Origin: Oncomelania hupensis
Lineage: Eukaryota > Mollusca > Gastropoda > Littorinimorpha > Pomatiopsidae
NCBI GenBank assembly: GCA_036898135.1
Contig: CM072513.1
Coordinates: forward strand, 11,940,102-12,004,101
DNA: 64,000 nt
Direction of reading: 5' to 3'
The position numbers and the translations under genes were made by a program. The notes under the pieces were generated by a model, which saw only the letters and a list, made by a program, of their open reading frames with translations, had not been told where the DNA came from and did no database searches. How positions within the stretch are numbered: position 1 is the stretch's first letter; each line of letters begins with the position of its first letter. Shown piece after piece: positions 10,038 through 22,250 of this stretch.

Positions 10038-10150
10038 TTTTTTTGCCAGTCCTTGTGATGTTTAGTACTATAATAATATTAATAATATTAATAATATTAA
10101 TATTATTAATATTATTATAGTACTAAACATCACAAAGACTGGCAAAAAAA
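10038..10150. repeat. Near-perfect 113-bp palindrome
   Basis: The left arm TTTTTTTGCCAGTCCTTGTG plus ATGTTTAGTACTATAATAAT is mirrored on the right as ATTATAGTACTAAACATCAC plus AAAGACTGGCAAAAAAA. There is one clear mismatch outside the AATATT core, and no loop. It would fold into a 56-bp hairpin. AATATT repeats continue to 10187. It may be a foldback element or a tandem inverted duplication. Confidence 0.85.
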
Positions 10151-10192
10151 AAAAATAATATTAATAATATTAATAATATTAATCGCTAGATC

Positions 10193-10615
10193 AATGACCT
10201 ACCTTTTTTCTTGAAAACTCTTCCTGGACAAGACTCCTTGTTTGTGTATGAGGTCTGTTGGATCAGCTTGGGAGTGTTGGACGCTTTCTGCCGGGTGGTC
10301 ACTAGGGCTTCCTATGATTGTACTATTTAGCACTATAGGCATTTTATATGTATGTGTTTTGTTGATGATTTATAATGATGTTTGTATTCTATTTTGGTTT
10401 TGTAACCGGGGGTTCGCGTAGTTGAGGTCAACCCTCAGCCGTCCCCCGCGTGGGATGTCTTTATTGTAAAGTGACTGGCCGGAGGAGGGCATTCAATTTT
10501 CCCACTGGGGTTGTTTCAGCAGATCTTTTATGCGGATCGGGGGTTGTCCGGTCCTGATTTGGCTCGGAAGAGTCCGCTGGACCTAAAGCAACAATAAATC
10601 AATCAAAATCAATAA
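10193..10615 (+). mobile_element. 701-bp-family retroposon, copy A (5'-truncated)
   Basis: This copy matches, in reverse complement, the complete copy at 60293-60993. The match runs from CGCTAGATCAATGACCTACC through GGACTCTTCCGAGCCAAAT-type sequence (here inverted) to the AACAATAAATCAATCAA tail. No open frame is conserved. The 3' end carries AATAAA followed by an ATCA-type tail. Confidence 0.8.
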
Positions 10616-10617
10616 TA

Positions 10618-10909
10618 TTAATAATAAGGATATTTATATAGCGCTTTGTCCCAATGAACAATATCAATTCAAAGCGCAGTACTCACACATTCATTCTAAA
10701 CATCCGGTTTCATACAAAATAAAATCAGACACTTGCTAACGAATAAGAGACAAGGGAGGGAGGGAGGAGGGGAGAGGATGGGTGATGGGGTGGGTGGTGG
10801 CAGTGGTCTGAATCAAAACAAAACAAATGGAGGAATGACGGCGATGATATGGGAGGCAAGATCAGAAACATTTCAGGAAGAGATGAGTTTTCAAGTTGGA
10901 TTTGAAAGT
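10618..10909 (-). mobile_element. CR1/L2-like LINE (family A), 3' end segment
   Basis: In reverse orientation this holds the 3' UTR and tail of the LINE that resumes at 13267. It matches 31085-31325 of the plus-strand copy, including GCCGGATGTTTAGAATGAAT-like text, the GCGCTTTGA / AAAGCGC hairpin and an ATT-rich tail. It ends at TTTGAAAGT, where a foreign 2.36-kb block interrupts the element. Confidence 0.85.
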
Positions 10910-13266
10910 CTGTTGTGTTGTTGTTGGGTCTGTTGTGTTGATATTAGAATTTAATAAGAAGTAAGAATGCAGAATGTATTTTATTCTTTGAACTAGCTTT
11001 TGATTCTTAAATTTAATGTGAGGGCATTTACTGGACTCGTAGACCATGTACGGAGTCTTTGCTCTACTGTTATTACAGATAAACCAATGTGTTGTCATTA
11101 TTCTTATTATTAATTTTAAAATAATTCTTCATACGGTGGTATCTAGACGTGTGATGTGGGTGTGCAAACATACTCTAACATATTATATAATCTAATGCAT
11201 AAATATTTACTGATAATGTTCGATGCATTATTCTTATTATTAATTTTAAAATGACAATTCTTATTTATAGATAATGTTCTATGCATTTTGATTTTGTTTT
11301 AAAAGAATTTCTTTTAGGAGAGAGAAAGAGAGCAAGGGAGGGAGATAGAGAGCGCATGTGTATGTGTGTGTGCGCAAGCGAATGGGGGCATTTGTAGATA
11401 AATGTATAATGTGTATTAACACTGAGTTATTTTAATTGAATCATTCTCCTACCCCCAATCTTATCCCCTCGGCGAGTCTTTCAGGCCTATTTGTCTACAA
11501 AACAATCTTCCCACCCTAACATTACCTTTCTTCATGACCTGCTTATAAGTCGCGCAAGCCATAAAAATATCACGGCCACCGGTAATAGCCATCAATGTAG
11601 AATAACTTCCTTAGTAGGAAAACAAACAATGGCATATCCTCCCTATGTGGAATTTCAGCATTCTCATCCTTCCTGGTACATCCAGTAATAGTATCCCAAG
11701 TAATTCAGTGTGTAACAATTCAATTCAACACATCTTTATTACATGTACCACAGGAATGGAAATATTGTACAAGTCTCATCACATTATATTATGGCTCCAT
11801 ATGAAAAAATGTATCACACATCAAGACAAGTTATAATGAACAATAATAAGACACAGACTGATATAAAAGGTTTGACAGACAACATAAGATCCGTACGCAC
11901 ATCATCCGTACATAAATTAACTATGCATTGATTGAGCGAACGCCTCGTGCAGGTAAAAATATTACAGGTAAGAAGTAGGACTAAAAGAATAGGCACTAAA
12001 ATTTCAGTCATAAAAGCCTCGCGTAGTCACAACACATTCACGTACTACATTAGCACATTCATCGTTACAGCTGTGCATTCATTCATACAGAATATATCAT
12101 AAATAATTATGACAACAAGGTAAAAAATACCAAACAAGTCTATCGCATACTGATGAATATTGCACATTTCTAAAGTAAAAATAAGACAATACTGGTCGTT
12201 GATAAATAAAGGTAATACACTCACACTCACAAACAAGATAATTATCAATGGACCGGTGGGTAGTGAAGTAAAACATATAACTTTGGTTGTAAAAGCAATT
12301 AATCAGATAAAGATAAATGATGGAGTTATTAATTTGAGGGTGGTGAGGTGTCCTGAGCAGAGCCATCAGCGTTTGTTGGTTGAATTGAAAAGGGTAATTG
12401 CAGTAGGGATGAAAGTGGAACTGAAGCGAACTGTTCGGCAAATGTTTCATTGTCCTGAGTCAAACCCCGGACGGAAGACACTGGAACTGGAAGAGGGGGC
12501 ACAGGGGGTGGGTGGGGTCTTTAATGATGCTCATGGCCTTGCTCAGGGCCCTTGTTTGGAACAAATCACAGAGACGCAGAAGATTTCTGCCTACAATCTT
12601 GCTACATGTTCTGGAGATACAGTTAAGAGAATTTTGGTTTTTGACATTAAGAGACTGATAAAAACAGATGAATGAAAATGTTAACACAGACTCAATTTTC
12701 AGTGTAGCACTGCTGCAAAATTCTTTGCGACACCAACTTACTTTTCACAGCTTTATTTTGTCGTTGTTTTTCTGAGGTTTCTCTCCTGGCAGTGACACAG
12801 CATGAGTCCGATTCCCCTTAGACTGCTAAAATCACTAACTCTATTTTCTCGGATCTGTTTCTCCTTTTACTACACCATACAATAGCCTGAATAGGCCTAT
12901 ATTATTTAATTATGAACGTGACATGCGTGAGGGGTAGTGCAGCTGGATGTACCCTCTGTGTGTGTGCGTGTGTGTGAGCGCATGCTTTTTTGGTTGTTTT
13001 CTTTTCTTTTTTTGGTAGTCTGCTTTTTTGTTTTGTTTCCTGATGACATTTGTGTGCGGTTCGCTGATGATTTGTGGATGTGAGTGAATGAAGAAATTCG
13101 TTTTTAGGTCCCGAACTATTCACAGATCATTCAGATGTCAGGACCAGTTGTGTTTTTAATTGTTATTGTCAATGATTTATGCCATTCCCAGACTCGCAAA
13201 GCAAATTCTTCTGTGTGTTACATTTGAAGCGAATAAAGAATCTTATGAACTTTAAGAAGAGAAAAA
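10910..13266 (+). repeat. 1.3-kb dispersed repeat, copy 2, inserted in a LINE
   Basis: From 10931 this matches copy 1 (1930-3280) but is longer because of an extra 1.02 kb (11717-12737). It ends GAATAAAGAATCTTATG, then a GAAAAAAAA run. The host LINE reads TTTGAAAGT before it and AAAAGTAGC after it, so AAAGT is a possible short target duplication. The first 20 bp (CTGTTGTGTTGTTGTTGGGT) are not in copy 1. Confidence 0.8.
11717..12737 (-). mobile_element. 5'-truncated LINE nested in the dispersed repeat
   Basis: Copy 1 lacks this block: GTGTGTAAC then TTCACTTCTCACAG are adjacent there. On the minus strand 12687-12460 reads LNCISRTCSKIVGRNLLRLC and continues ALSKAMSIIKDPTHPLCPLF and QFQCLPSG. 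A frameshift leads to PNSSLQFHFHPYCNYPFQFN. This is the classic C-terminal end of a Jockey/CR1-type RT protein (TCSKI.GR ... DPTHPL ... LPSG). The 3' UTR ends in an ATTGAATTG tail at 11717. The possible target duplication is only AAC. Confidence 0.8.
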
Positions 13267-15455
13267 AAAGTAGCTTTGTTTGGAGAGAGGGGAAGAGAGT
13301 TCCAAGTTAAAGGGCCAAGCACTGAGAAAGATTGATGGACAGCAGAGGAGAGTTTGTAGCTGGGTATATGAAGCATGAGCCTATGAGGGTGTCGAAGAAT
13401 GAAGATTTGTAGAAGGCTTATAGAATTGAATGTTCTGGTTGAGATAAGAAGGGGCTAAGCCATGGACGCACTTGTAACAGATAATTCTATAAGACACTAG
13501 AAGCCAGTGGAGTGAATGTAGAAGGGGAGTGATATGATCAGATTTTTTTTTTCCTTTTGAGAACCAGACGTGCAACTGAGTTCTGAACACGTTGGAGCAG
13601 ATAAATAGAAGAAGAAGGAAGTCCAGCCAGGCGAGAGTTACAGTAGTCTAAGCATGACAAAACAAGAGAGGAAATGAGTTTGACAGTAGCATCAGTGGTC
13701 AGTTGTTTGCGGACAAGGCCTATTTTACGGAGATGAAAGTTGCATGTTTGACAGGTTTTGTGGATAAATTCTGACATGGAGAGGGTGTTGTCAAGAACGA
13801 CACCAAGGTTTTTGACAGAAGATGACATTGGAAGAGTGGTCTGGCCAAGCGTGACAGTGTCTACAGAGGAAGAAGACAGGTCGTGTTTGGTACCTGTGAG
13901 CATAACTTCAGTTTTGTTTGCATTGAGTTGGAGCTTGTTAACAGTCATCCAGTTAAAAATGTCTTCAAAGCATTCAGAAGTTTTGGTCAGAATGGATGGA
14001 AGGTTTTGAGGAGTGTGAATGTTTTTTTAGCTTTGTATCATCTGAGTAGATATGGTGGTAAGTGTCATGGTTTTCGATGATGTGAGACAGAGGAGACGTG
14101 TAAAGGGTGAAAAGAACAGGGCCTAGAACTGACCCCTGAGGAACACCGAAGACAAGTCTGGACGGTTCAGAGAGGTGGTTGTTGATGCAGACAGATTGGA
14201 AGCGATCAGTTAGGTAAGAGCGGAACCAGCTGAGGGCACTGTCTTTTATTCCAAAAGAGTTCTGGCGATGCTGAAGGAGGATGGAGTGATCGATAGTGTC
14301 AAAAGCGGCTGAGAGATCGAGAAGGATCAACAAAGAGATTTTACCAGAGTCAGTGGCAGAGAGGTCATTCACGATGTGAAGAAGATCTGATTCAGAGGAG
14401 TGGTCAGGACGATAGGCAGACTGGAACGGGCAGAACAAGTTGATGGAAGATAGATGATGGTTGAGCTGTTTCAGGACAACCTTCTCAAGAAGTTTGGATA
14501 GGAAAGGAAGATTAGAGACAAGGCGGTAGTTTTTCAAATCTTCTGGATCGAGGTTTGATTTTTTTTCATTAGTGGCAGCACGATGGCGGACTTAAAACAG
14601 GCGGGAACACAAAGGAGATTGGTGATAGTAAGGGAGGTAGGGGTGGGATCAAGCTCGCACGTCTTGAACGACATGATGCTGAGGACCTCAGCAACCTCGG
14701 GCTCAAAGACAGATTGAAAAGAGATAAATGGTATGCCAGTGAAATGTGAATCAGGAGGACAAGACTGACAGGGAGTGCCGTCAAGAATTTTGGAAATAGT
14801 TGCGATTTTTTAAGTAAAGAAGTCTGAAAAGAAAGAGGGCAGTTCTGGTAGTGGAATTTTGGATGGAAAAGGGGAAGTGTGGGTGTTCCCCAGAAGTTCG
14901 TTTATAGTCATAGTGGAAAACAGTTCTTTGGAGGAAGCAGAGGTTTCTATCTTATTGTTATAGTAGCGTATTTTGGCTGCAGAGATAGCTTTGCTTACAT
15001 CATGCTTGTGCTTCTGATAGGTCTGTTTGTGAACTGTGAGTTTGGAAGACCGCCACCTGCGCTCGGCCCTATGCCATGCCGATCTCGGGAGAAAACCACA
15101 GCGCAGATGGATGGTCAGAGATGAGACGAGATGAAGCTGGAGCGTGTTTGTTAAAAATATGGCTGAGACTTGTAGCGTTAAAGAAAGAAGCAGGTTCAGA
15201 ATCCGGAGGTGCAGAAGAAAGGAGGAGGAGAGCCTCAGAGGAGTTTTTCTTGTCAATGGCTTTTTAGGTTACAGAGTGTGACTGAGCATTTTTTTCTTTT
15301 GAGGAGGAGAGAGGCAGAGAGAGCAGAGGACAGCGTAGTGGTCAAATTCAAGATCTTGTGAAAAAATTACTTCAGAAAGAATGTTGTCGGACTGTCTAGC
15401 GATTACCCAGTCGATGATGTGATAGGAGCGAGGGAAAGTGGGGTCGATAACAAAT
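13267..15455 (-). mobile_element. CR1/L2-like LINE (family A), main body
   Basis: Read on the minus strand, about 15440-15330 gives the end of an endonuclease domain (PRSYHIIDWVIARQSDNI ... DHYAV). Then 15256-14810 is the basic linker (RAERRWRSSKLTVHKQTYQK), 14537-13974 the RT palm (AAFDTIDHS; FGVPQGSVLGPVLFTLYTSP; YSDDTKL, with S for the usual A in YADD), and 13948-13381 the thumb region (SSLVLSCLDYCNSRLAGLPS). Stops and frameshifts divide it, so it is dead. The C-terminal end and 3' UTR continue at 10909-10618 beyond the inserted block. The element lies antisense to PPP1R14. Confidence 0.9.
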
Positions 15456-15583
15456 TATGACAAATGCGCTTTGTTTCTCTAATACATACTCATACTGCAT
15501 ACCCAGTGACCGCAAGGTCCTTGACTGTGGCACTGGGTGTGGAGTTTACACAGTTCCGTGGACTTGAGTAGTTTGTCACATGA

Positions 15584-18488
15584 ATTCTATCTTATCCTAT
15601 CCTGTACCTCACCACAGATGATTGTTTAACCAACGTACTCCATCGTTCTCTGTCCTCAGCAACCCTGATGGCTTCGCTCAGTGTCAAGCCAGTCCATTCT
15701 CTGATATTGTCTTCTAATCTCTTTTTCGGTCTCCCGCTTCTTCTACCTCATTGGACTGTGCCTTGCAAGATGGTCTTTGCAAGGACTAATGATCTGGTGA
15801 CATGGCCATACCATCAGAGTTTCCGTTTCTTCACCACTGTGAGCATGTCATCGTGTTGTCCAATGGCTTGTGTGATGGTCTATCGGACTTCGTCATTGCC
15901 ATTGGTGATGTGCTGGGTACAGGAAATGCCCAGAAGTCTTCTGTAGCACCTCATCTCCATGCTTTGTATTCTTCGCAAGCATATATATATATAGGAAGAT
16001 GGAGATGACAAGGGCAGCAGCCTTATCTTGGAATGTAGACTGATGTCTTGTCTTTCCAAATGGGCTTCAACCTTGCCAAGGCAGCAGTTGTTTGTGCAAT
16101 CCTGGAGAGGACCTCCTGTCGGGACACATTGTGTGATACAATGGCTCCTAAATATTTGAAGCTATGCACTGTGTTTATGGATTGACCTAGTGCTTTGATG
16201 TCCGTGTTGATGCCATTGGTGTTGTCGGTCATCATTTTTGGTCTTTGCACTTATTTCCATTCCATAGGCTCTGGAGGTGGTGTCAAGCCTCTGTACCAGC
16301 TGTTCAAGTTCTTGTTCCTCTCCAGCCAATTGATCAATGTTATCCGCAAAACTGAGGTTGAAGATTGCTCTCTCCCCTATGCTGACTGTGCATTCGTGAT
16401 CTGCAAGAGCATCTGACATGATGCGTTCTAGGAAGATGTTGAAGAGTGTTGGAGAGAGTAGGCATCCTTGACGCACACTGATAGTTGTTCTGAACCAGTT
16501 TCCGATGGCGCTGTTATGGAGGACTGCACTGGTTGCCTTGTCATACAGGATTTTGATGACTTCAATAATTTTAGGGCTGATGTTGTACAATCTCATGGTT
16601 GCCCACAGAGCTGCATGCCAGACTCGGTCAAACGCTTTCTTGAAGTCTACGAACACATGATATAGATGTTGTTGGTGCTGTAGGTATTTCTCGCAAATTA
16701 TTCTGAGGTTGAAAATCTGTTCAGTGGTACTTCGCCCTGACTTGAATCCTGCTTGTTCTTCAGCTATGATTTGTTCATCTTGGGGTTTTAACCTGTTGAG
16801 TATTATTTTCAGGAGGACTTTGCTGGGATGGCTGATGAGGCTGATGGTGCGGTAATTTTCACACTTCTGAAAGTTACCTTTTTTTGAAAGAGTGATGACA
16901 AGCGACTGGGTCCATGGTGTAGGCCATTTCCCACTCTGCCAGATCTTGTTATAGATAATGGTGAGGGCTTCGATCATCACTTCTCCTCCTACTTGAAGCA
17001 GTCCGGCGGGTATGTTGTCCACTCCTGCTGACTTCCCTTTCTTCATCGATTGCACTGCTGCGTCAACTTCTTCTCGGAGAATTGGGAGGATTTCTTCTTC
17101 TTCTTCACTGTTCTCAGGACATGCAAAGACTGATGGGTCTCATTTGTTGTGTGGTTGTAAAGGTCAAAGCAGTACTCTGTCCATCTATCCAAGACTTCTA
17201 ATTTTTCTGTAGGCATATATGCCAGACATGCTTTGGATCGTGGAGACCTTTGGCTCTTTAACACTTGTCAGCCGCTTCACAGTCTGGTAGGCCTTCTTGC
17301 TGTTGTTCTTGTTCAGACTGTTCTCTATTTCCTGGCATTGACCTTCTATCCAGTTCTCTTTTGCTGTGCGTATGCCTTTTCAGATGTCATTGTTGATTTC
17401 TCGGTAGGCATCCCCTCCCTGTGAGGTGTTCTTTTTCTTTTTAATCTCTCTTCGTTTATCACACAGGTACAAAAGTTCAGGTGTGATCCACTGCTTCTTC
17501 TTTGGCTGGTGCTTGCCAAGGATCTCAGTGGCAGCATCTGTCACAGCTGAGTTGAAGGTGATGGTCATGGTGCTGACATCTACTTCACCAGCTCCTAAAA
17601 TGACCAGTGGTGCAAATTTACCTTCAATTGTAGCCTGAAATATTTCTGCCACCTCCGGGTCTTGCAGTTTGTCCAGGCCAGTCTAGTGCACTTTGCTGTG
17701 TTTACTCTCTTCAAGTGGAGCTGGAAAGACATTATCACGAGATCGTGGTCACTTACGATGTCTGCTTCTGGAAAAGTGTGTGTCCTGCCAATGCTGATGC
17801 TTGATCTGAAGAGTTTCTTGACCATGTTTATCTTGTTGTGATGCTCCCCGCCGGAACTGTGCCATGTCCATCGTCTGGATTTTTTGTGGAGACCAAGCGT
17901 GTTTGCCAGTATCAGATTGTTGTATCTGGAAAACTCCAAGAGTCTCAGACCACTGTCATTTGTCTAGTTGTTGCAGTGGGGTCCACATGTGTCTCCCCAG
18001 TTGTGGTGCGCATCTTGTCCAACCTTGGCATTCCCAGTCGCCTTGTACTATGACTCTGTCCTTCGGCACATGGTCAAGGATAACCTGTAGGCTTTCATAG
18101 AAGTCCTCCACTTCGCTGTCATCATAGTCTGATGTTGGGGCATAGGCCTGGATGATGGTGATGTTGGAAGGGGCTGCTCTCAGACAATGATAATGAGTCT
18201 ACTGGAGACAGGGCGGCAACCCATCCATGACAGTGGCTAGAATGTTCTTGTGGACCAAGAATCCAACGCTGTGTTCGTGCCTGTCATCTCTTCTGCTGAA
18301 ATAAATCTTGTTGCCTTTGTCGGTCGTTGTTTCGCCATGACTTTCCAGCGCAGTTCGCTGATACCTGAAATGTTCCATCGCTAGTGGTCCAGCTCGTTTG
18401 CCAGTTCTTCTAATTTTCCATCCGCAGTTAGGGTTCTGACATTCCAGCTTCCTATGACGATGTTGTTTCTCATGCAGGTCTTGCTAAG
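15584..18488 (-). mobile_element. RTE-like LINE, nearly full length (R1), with 11-bp TSD
   Basis: This 2.9-kb element is flanked by TTGTCACATGA at 15573-15583 and 18489-18499. On the minus strand it starts near CATGAGAAACAACATC and encodes IGSWNVRTLTADGKLEELAN (endonuclease start), then the endonuclease end at 17939-17700 (DHDLVIMSFQLHLKR). The RT follows at 17055-16162 (GKSAGVDNIPAGLL, EEQAGFKSGRSTTEQIF, FKKAFDRVWH, VRQGCLLSPTLFNIFLE, FADN for the usual FADD). The tail region contains the conserved fingerprint near 15830-15660, and the element finishes in GGATAGGATAAGATA. Frameshifts and the damaged FADD make it inactive. RTE/BovB-like assignment is from domain order and motif style. Confidence 0.88.
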
Positions 18489-18505
18489 TTGTCACATGAT
18501 TCACG

Positions 18506-18739
18506 ATTCAAGAATACTTTATTATCTCTTACAAAAATTATGACCTGCTTTGCTGACAGTACTACAACAAATTGCAATAAATGTGTAAGGAAATACAAAT
18601 TTACGTTCACCCATTAAAAGGTTGGAAAATTGCATAGACTATAATGAAGCAGCAGGCAACAGTAAAGTAATACAATGCGAAAGACCCAAATTGAAAATAG
18701 TTCAAGGGGAGACAATATTAAGACGATCCAAAACACGCT

Positions 18740-18771
<32 letters not shown>

Positions 18772-18965
18772 TGATATGGGTGGGTCTTGGTCTCCTCCCA
18801 TGATATAGTGCTATGAAGCCAAATGGGAAATAGGCATCCTGTTGAGCATTACCTTGCTGGCAGTTCACTGAATAATTCAGCAATATTGTGAGATTGCCTG
18901 TAAGGCCAGGGCTGTCCTCACTTCTTGAAAAAAACCAAGAAAGCCATTCATCATTTATTGTGCCA
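18506..18965 (-). mobile_element. Probable LINE 3' end fragment
   Basis: Begins ATTCAAGAATACTTTATTAT, similar to the tail at 1278. This suggests the 3' UTR of a minus-strand non-LTR element. It contains a CACACGCGCGCGCACACA microsatellite at about 18738-18770. An open frame at 18970-18614 has no recognisable domain. Confidence 0.4.
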
Positions 18966-20394
18966 GTCAATGTGGGCTGTAATTAAACGTCAATCAGCCG
19001 CTAGGGTTGCTGTGTTGGTAATACTTCCACTTCCTTCTAATTCTGGTTGCTGCTTGTGGGTGGAATAACATTTTTTGTAACATCGGTGTAAAACTGCTTT
19101 TCTAAAAAGACTATTATTAATGTATTGTTATGTAAGTTTCTCAACCTTTCCTCATTTGTAATTCACAGACTTAACATTATAGTATAAAAATAGTAGCTTA
19201 CACTATAGTGATAGTATAATATTAATAGCTTTGGCATGGTAGGGTCCAATTAATGTGTATTACTAGCTTGCTAATAAATAAATAATAATAATTTGTAATT
19301 TAGTAATAATTTTTTTCTGAATTTTTTTTCAAGCATTAACAGCAGTAGCTGTGACAGCTTCTTTGTGTAGATTGTTCCACCTGTTAAGAACTCAGTGAAG
19401 CTAACATTAACACATATTTTACTATTAACATTGACAGGTTTACTTTGCCTTTATTGTGACTGTGATTATTTCCAAAAGTTTGTTTCACCCTGAATGTGCA
19501 TTTCTATTTTGATTATATATTAATATTATAGCACATGAACATTCTGTACTAAAACTTTGAGGGTTGGACCTGGAGTGTATGCATGTCCTATTTGAATTTT
19601 ATTTGATATGAGCAGTCATCTATTAGGGACAATATCTTTCAGTTCAGTTCTAGGGGACTAGATTAATTAAGTCCTGCAGCTTTGTAATGTCCCTCTTTTA
19701 AATAATTTAAAACTTTAAATTTTCGTTTAGGTGTGTGTTCAGGGAATTAATATTAAACTCAATTAAATGACAATCAGACAAATGGGTCATCAAAACCAAA
19801 TGTTGAGTCCACAATAAAATATACCTCATCCTGAAGGTAATAGTAGTCTGTTTCAGAGTGACTAAAATAGTGATTCCTTTTGCCAGTTTTGGTACCAAAT
19901 GCATTTCTTGTGTATTCACACTTGGCTTTAAAATAGCTTGTTGCATTGTGTAATGTTATGTTCTTAGTTTAGTCTTGACATGTCGGTCACTGAACCCTAA
20001 GTCCATTATTTTTGTGGTAAGCAACGTAAGCTTCTGAAATTAGGCAAAGTTAACTATTTTATTCCATAATGTGGTAACATACTTGTCTTATTACTGTATT
20101 TATTTTTACTGGCTCAGTTAGTCAGAATGTTAAGTTGAAGTTCTGTTAGTGTATTTTATTGTTTTTGTATTGTTTGAAACTTTGTTTGGTTGTTTGTGAA
20201 ATTTTCTTACATCTCGTTTAAGGACTGTTTACTTTTATTTAATTTTACTGTACAAGTGTACATCCATGAATTTTATCTTTTTTGGCTGCTTAATTTGATT
20301 TTGGTGTGCCTGTGTTAAATGTAATTTAGTACCACCACTCTCCCACCCCCATTAAAAAAAATTATAATATTTTGTTGTAAAACTGCTTTCTGTT
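18966..20394. other. AT-rich intron sequence, nothing recognised
   Basis: No open frame, array or repeat family is evident beyond AATAATAAT-type patches near 19270-19310. Confidence 0.5.
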
Positions 20395-20660
20395 TTATTG
20401 TACAGTTTCTTATTGTGCGAGTGCTTGTGTGAGAGTATGCATATGAGCACTTTGAGCAGACTTTTTAGTTTGGAATTGTGCTTTATAAAATATTAGTATT
20501 ATTTGTCACATGTTTGAGTGATAGATGTGTAGCTATAGTGTGCTTGTGAGAGCGAGTGTAACATATTAGCATGTATGTTGGTTCACATCACCTCGCTTTG
20601 AACCTGATTGATGATGTGGAGAAAAGCGGATATAAAAAGCATTCATTATTATTGTATACA
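20395..20660 (+). repeat. Two LINE/SINE 3' tails side by side
   Basis: 20415-20510 carries GAGCACTTTGAGCAGACTTT then TTTATAAAATATTAGTATTA, matching 31945-32000. A second tail at 20590-20655 reads CTCGCTTTGAACCTGATTG, then GAGAAAAGCGGATATAAAAA and an ATT-rich run. Both have the CGCTTTGA / AAAAGCG hairpin form of LINE tails. Confidence 0.6.
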
Positions 20661-20759
20661 TTTATATTAGGTCCGCTCTCATTGTCCTAAATATGTCAAG
20701 GATGATAGAATTGAACATTTTATAGAAGTTTGATTAGAGATGGTGCTAGTTTAAAAAGT

Positions 20760-20890
20760 TATTTTTTATTTATTTTCTGACACTTTATTGTCCCTTTTTA
20801 TCAAGAAACATTGGGCCACCTCCCCAGGGGAAAGCGTAGTTACAGCCTGGGGTGCGCCCAAACCCATCCTACCCAGTATTAGTTGTGTTT
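20760..20890 (-). mobile_element. LINE 3' end (shared with 53143-53275)
   Basis: In reverse complement it reads GGATGGGTTTGGGCGCACCC, then CAGGCTGTAACTACGCTTTC, a GGGGAGG..GGCCCA block, GGGACAATAAAGTG and an AAATAA tail. The plus-strand copy at 53143 has the same order, so both are 3' ends of one retroposon family. Confidence 0.75.
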
Positions 20891-21489
20891 TTCAACTTAC
20901 TTTGCTCAGGTAACGTTATTACGTAACACCAAAGACTGACAGTCCTTTTAATTTTTTGGCCAGGTTTATGGTTCAAAATAAGAGAACAACGTGAGGAGAG
21001 GGAACAAAATGTCAGTTTCATTGTGGCACATTGTCAGTTCAGTACTGTGGATTGCAGTATTGATGAACGGCATGCAAAGGTCTTTTGTGCCCCACTGTTT
21101 GGAACTTTCATGTGCCTGGCAATTCAGTATAAACATTGCAAGTGCTTTGCTCTCCCTGTAAAAACAGTGCTGAGACTGTGAGGAAAGTGTAATGAAGTGA
21201 ACCACTTTCGTGTGACAGAGAAACATTGGCCATGAGCCAGAGACAGGAGTAAACGTGGAAGGAAAACGTTTTGTATAAGTACAGGTTGTAGTATAGGATT
21301 TGTTACCAAGCTGTTTTTGAGTCCTTTATGAATTTTCTTGAATTTCATTTACAAGTCATGGTTGCACGAGGTGTTCAAATATATATAGGTATAGACTATA
21401 TTATATTACTCAATGTCAAAGAAATAATACAATCATTATCAGGTGACGAAATTCAACTGAAAAGGTGTCAGCAGGATTAGCGTGAAAAG

Positions 21490-21775
21490 TGAGAATTTGG
21501 GAATCTATAGAGGGATATCATCAATTAGGGGTCACACTTGCGGTTTGGGGATCTGTAGAGGGACAGCATCAATTAGGAGACATTTGCATCAGTTAGGAGA
21601 TACACTTGCGGTTTGGGGATCTATAGAGGGATAGCATCAGTTGGTAGACACTTGCATCAGTTAGGAGATACACTTGCGGTTTGGGGATCTATAGAGGGAT
21701 AACATCCATTAGGAGATGCACTTGTGGCTTGGGGATCTATAAAGGGATTGCATAAATTAGGGGACACGCTTGCGC
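21490..21775. repeat. Minisatellite, irregular units
   Basis: Five copies of GGGGATCTATAGAGGGATAG with ATTAGGAGACACTTGCGGTT spacers. Unit lengths vary from about 46 to 70 bp because a CATCAGTTAGGAGATA segment is sometimes added. Confidence 0.85.
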
Positions 21776-22060
21776 CTTGCTGTATCAGACAAACCCACCA
21801 AATGGACATGTTATCTAACTGATTGTCTAATCTGTTGCCTAATCTGGCAGACAACATTGGAGATGTTGATGTAATTTCTTCTCTTAAATGTCCCAGGTAT
21901 GCCCAGGATAGGAGATAAAACAAGGATGTTGTGACAAGACGGGATGAAGATGCGGCATTGCTCAGTTTTTAGGACATTATGGTGTCTGTCTTCTTTAGTT
22001 GATAGCTTTATTTCACACTGTTTACAGCTAACAATTGCCACTTGATGATACTTTGGGATA

Positions 22061-22250
22061 CCACGTCACCAGATCATCAGGCCTTGCAAAGACTATTCTG
22101 CAAGGCACAGTGCAAGGATGTAGAAGAAGAGGGAGACCGAAAAAGAGGTGGGAAGACAACATTCGAGAATGGACTGGTTTGACACTGAACGAAGCCATCA
22201 GGGCTGCTGGGGACAGAGAAAAATGGAGTATGTTACAGGATAGGATAGGG
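22061..22250 (+). mobile_element. RTE-like LINE 3' fragment (R6), plus strand
   Basis: The last 190 bp of the RTE family: CACGTCACCAGATCATCAGG, then the frame GRPKKRWEDNIREWTGLTLN, ending in GGATAGGATAGG. It is the only one of the seven pieces in the same orientation as PPP1R14. Confidence 0.9.

Noticed and set aside
13758..15267. Several plus-strand open frames over the family A LINE
   Set aside because: They are antisense to recognisable RT and linker frames on the minus strand.
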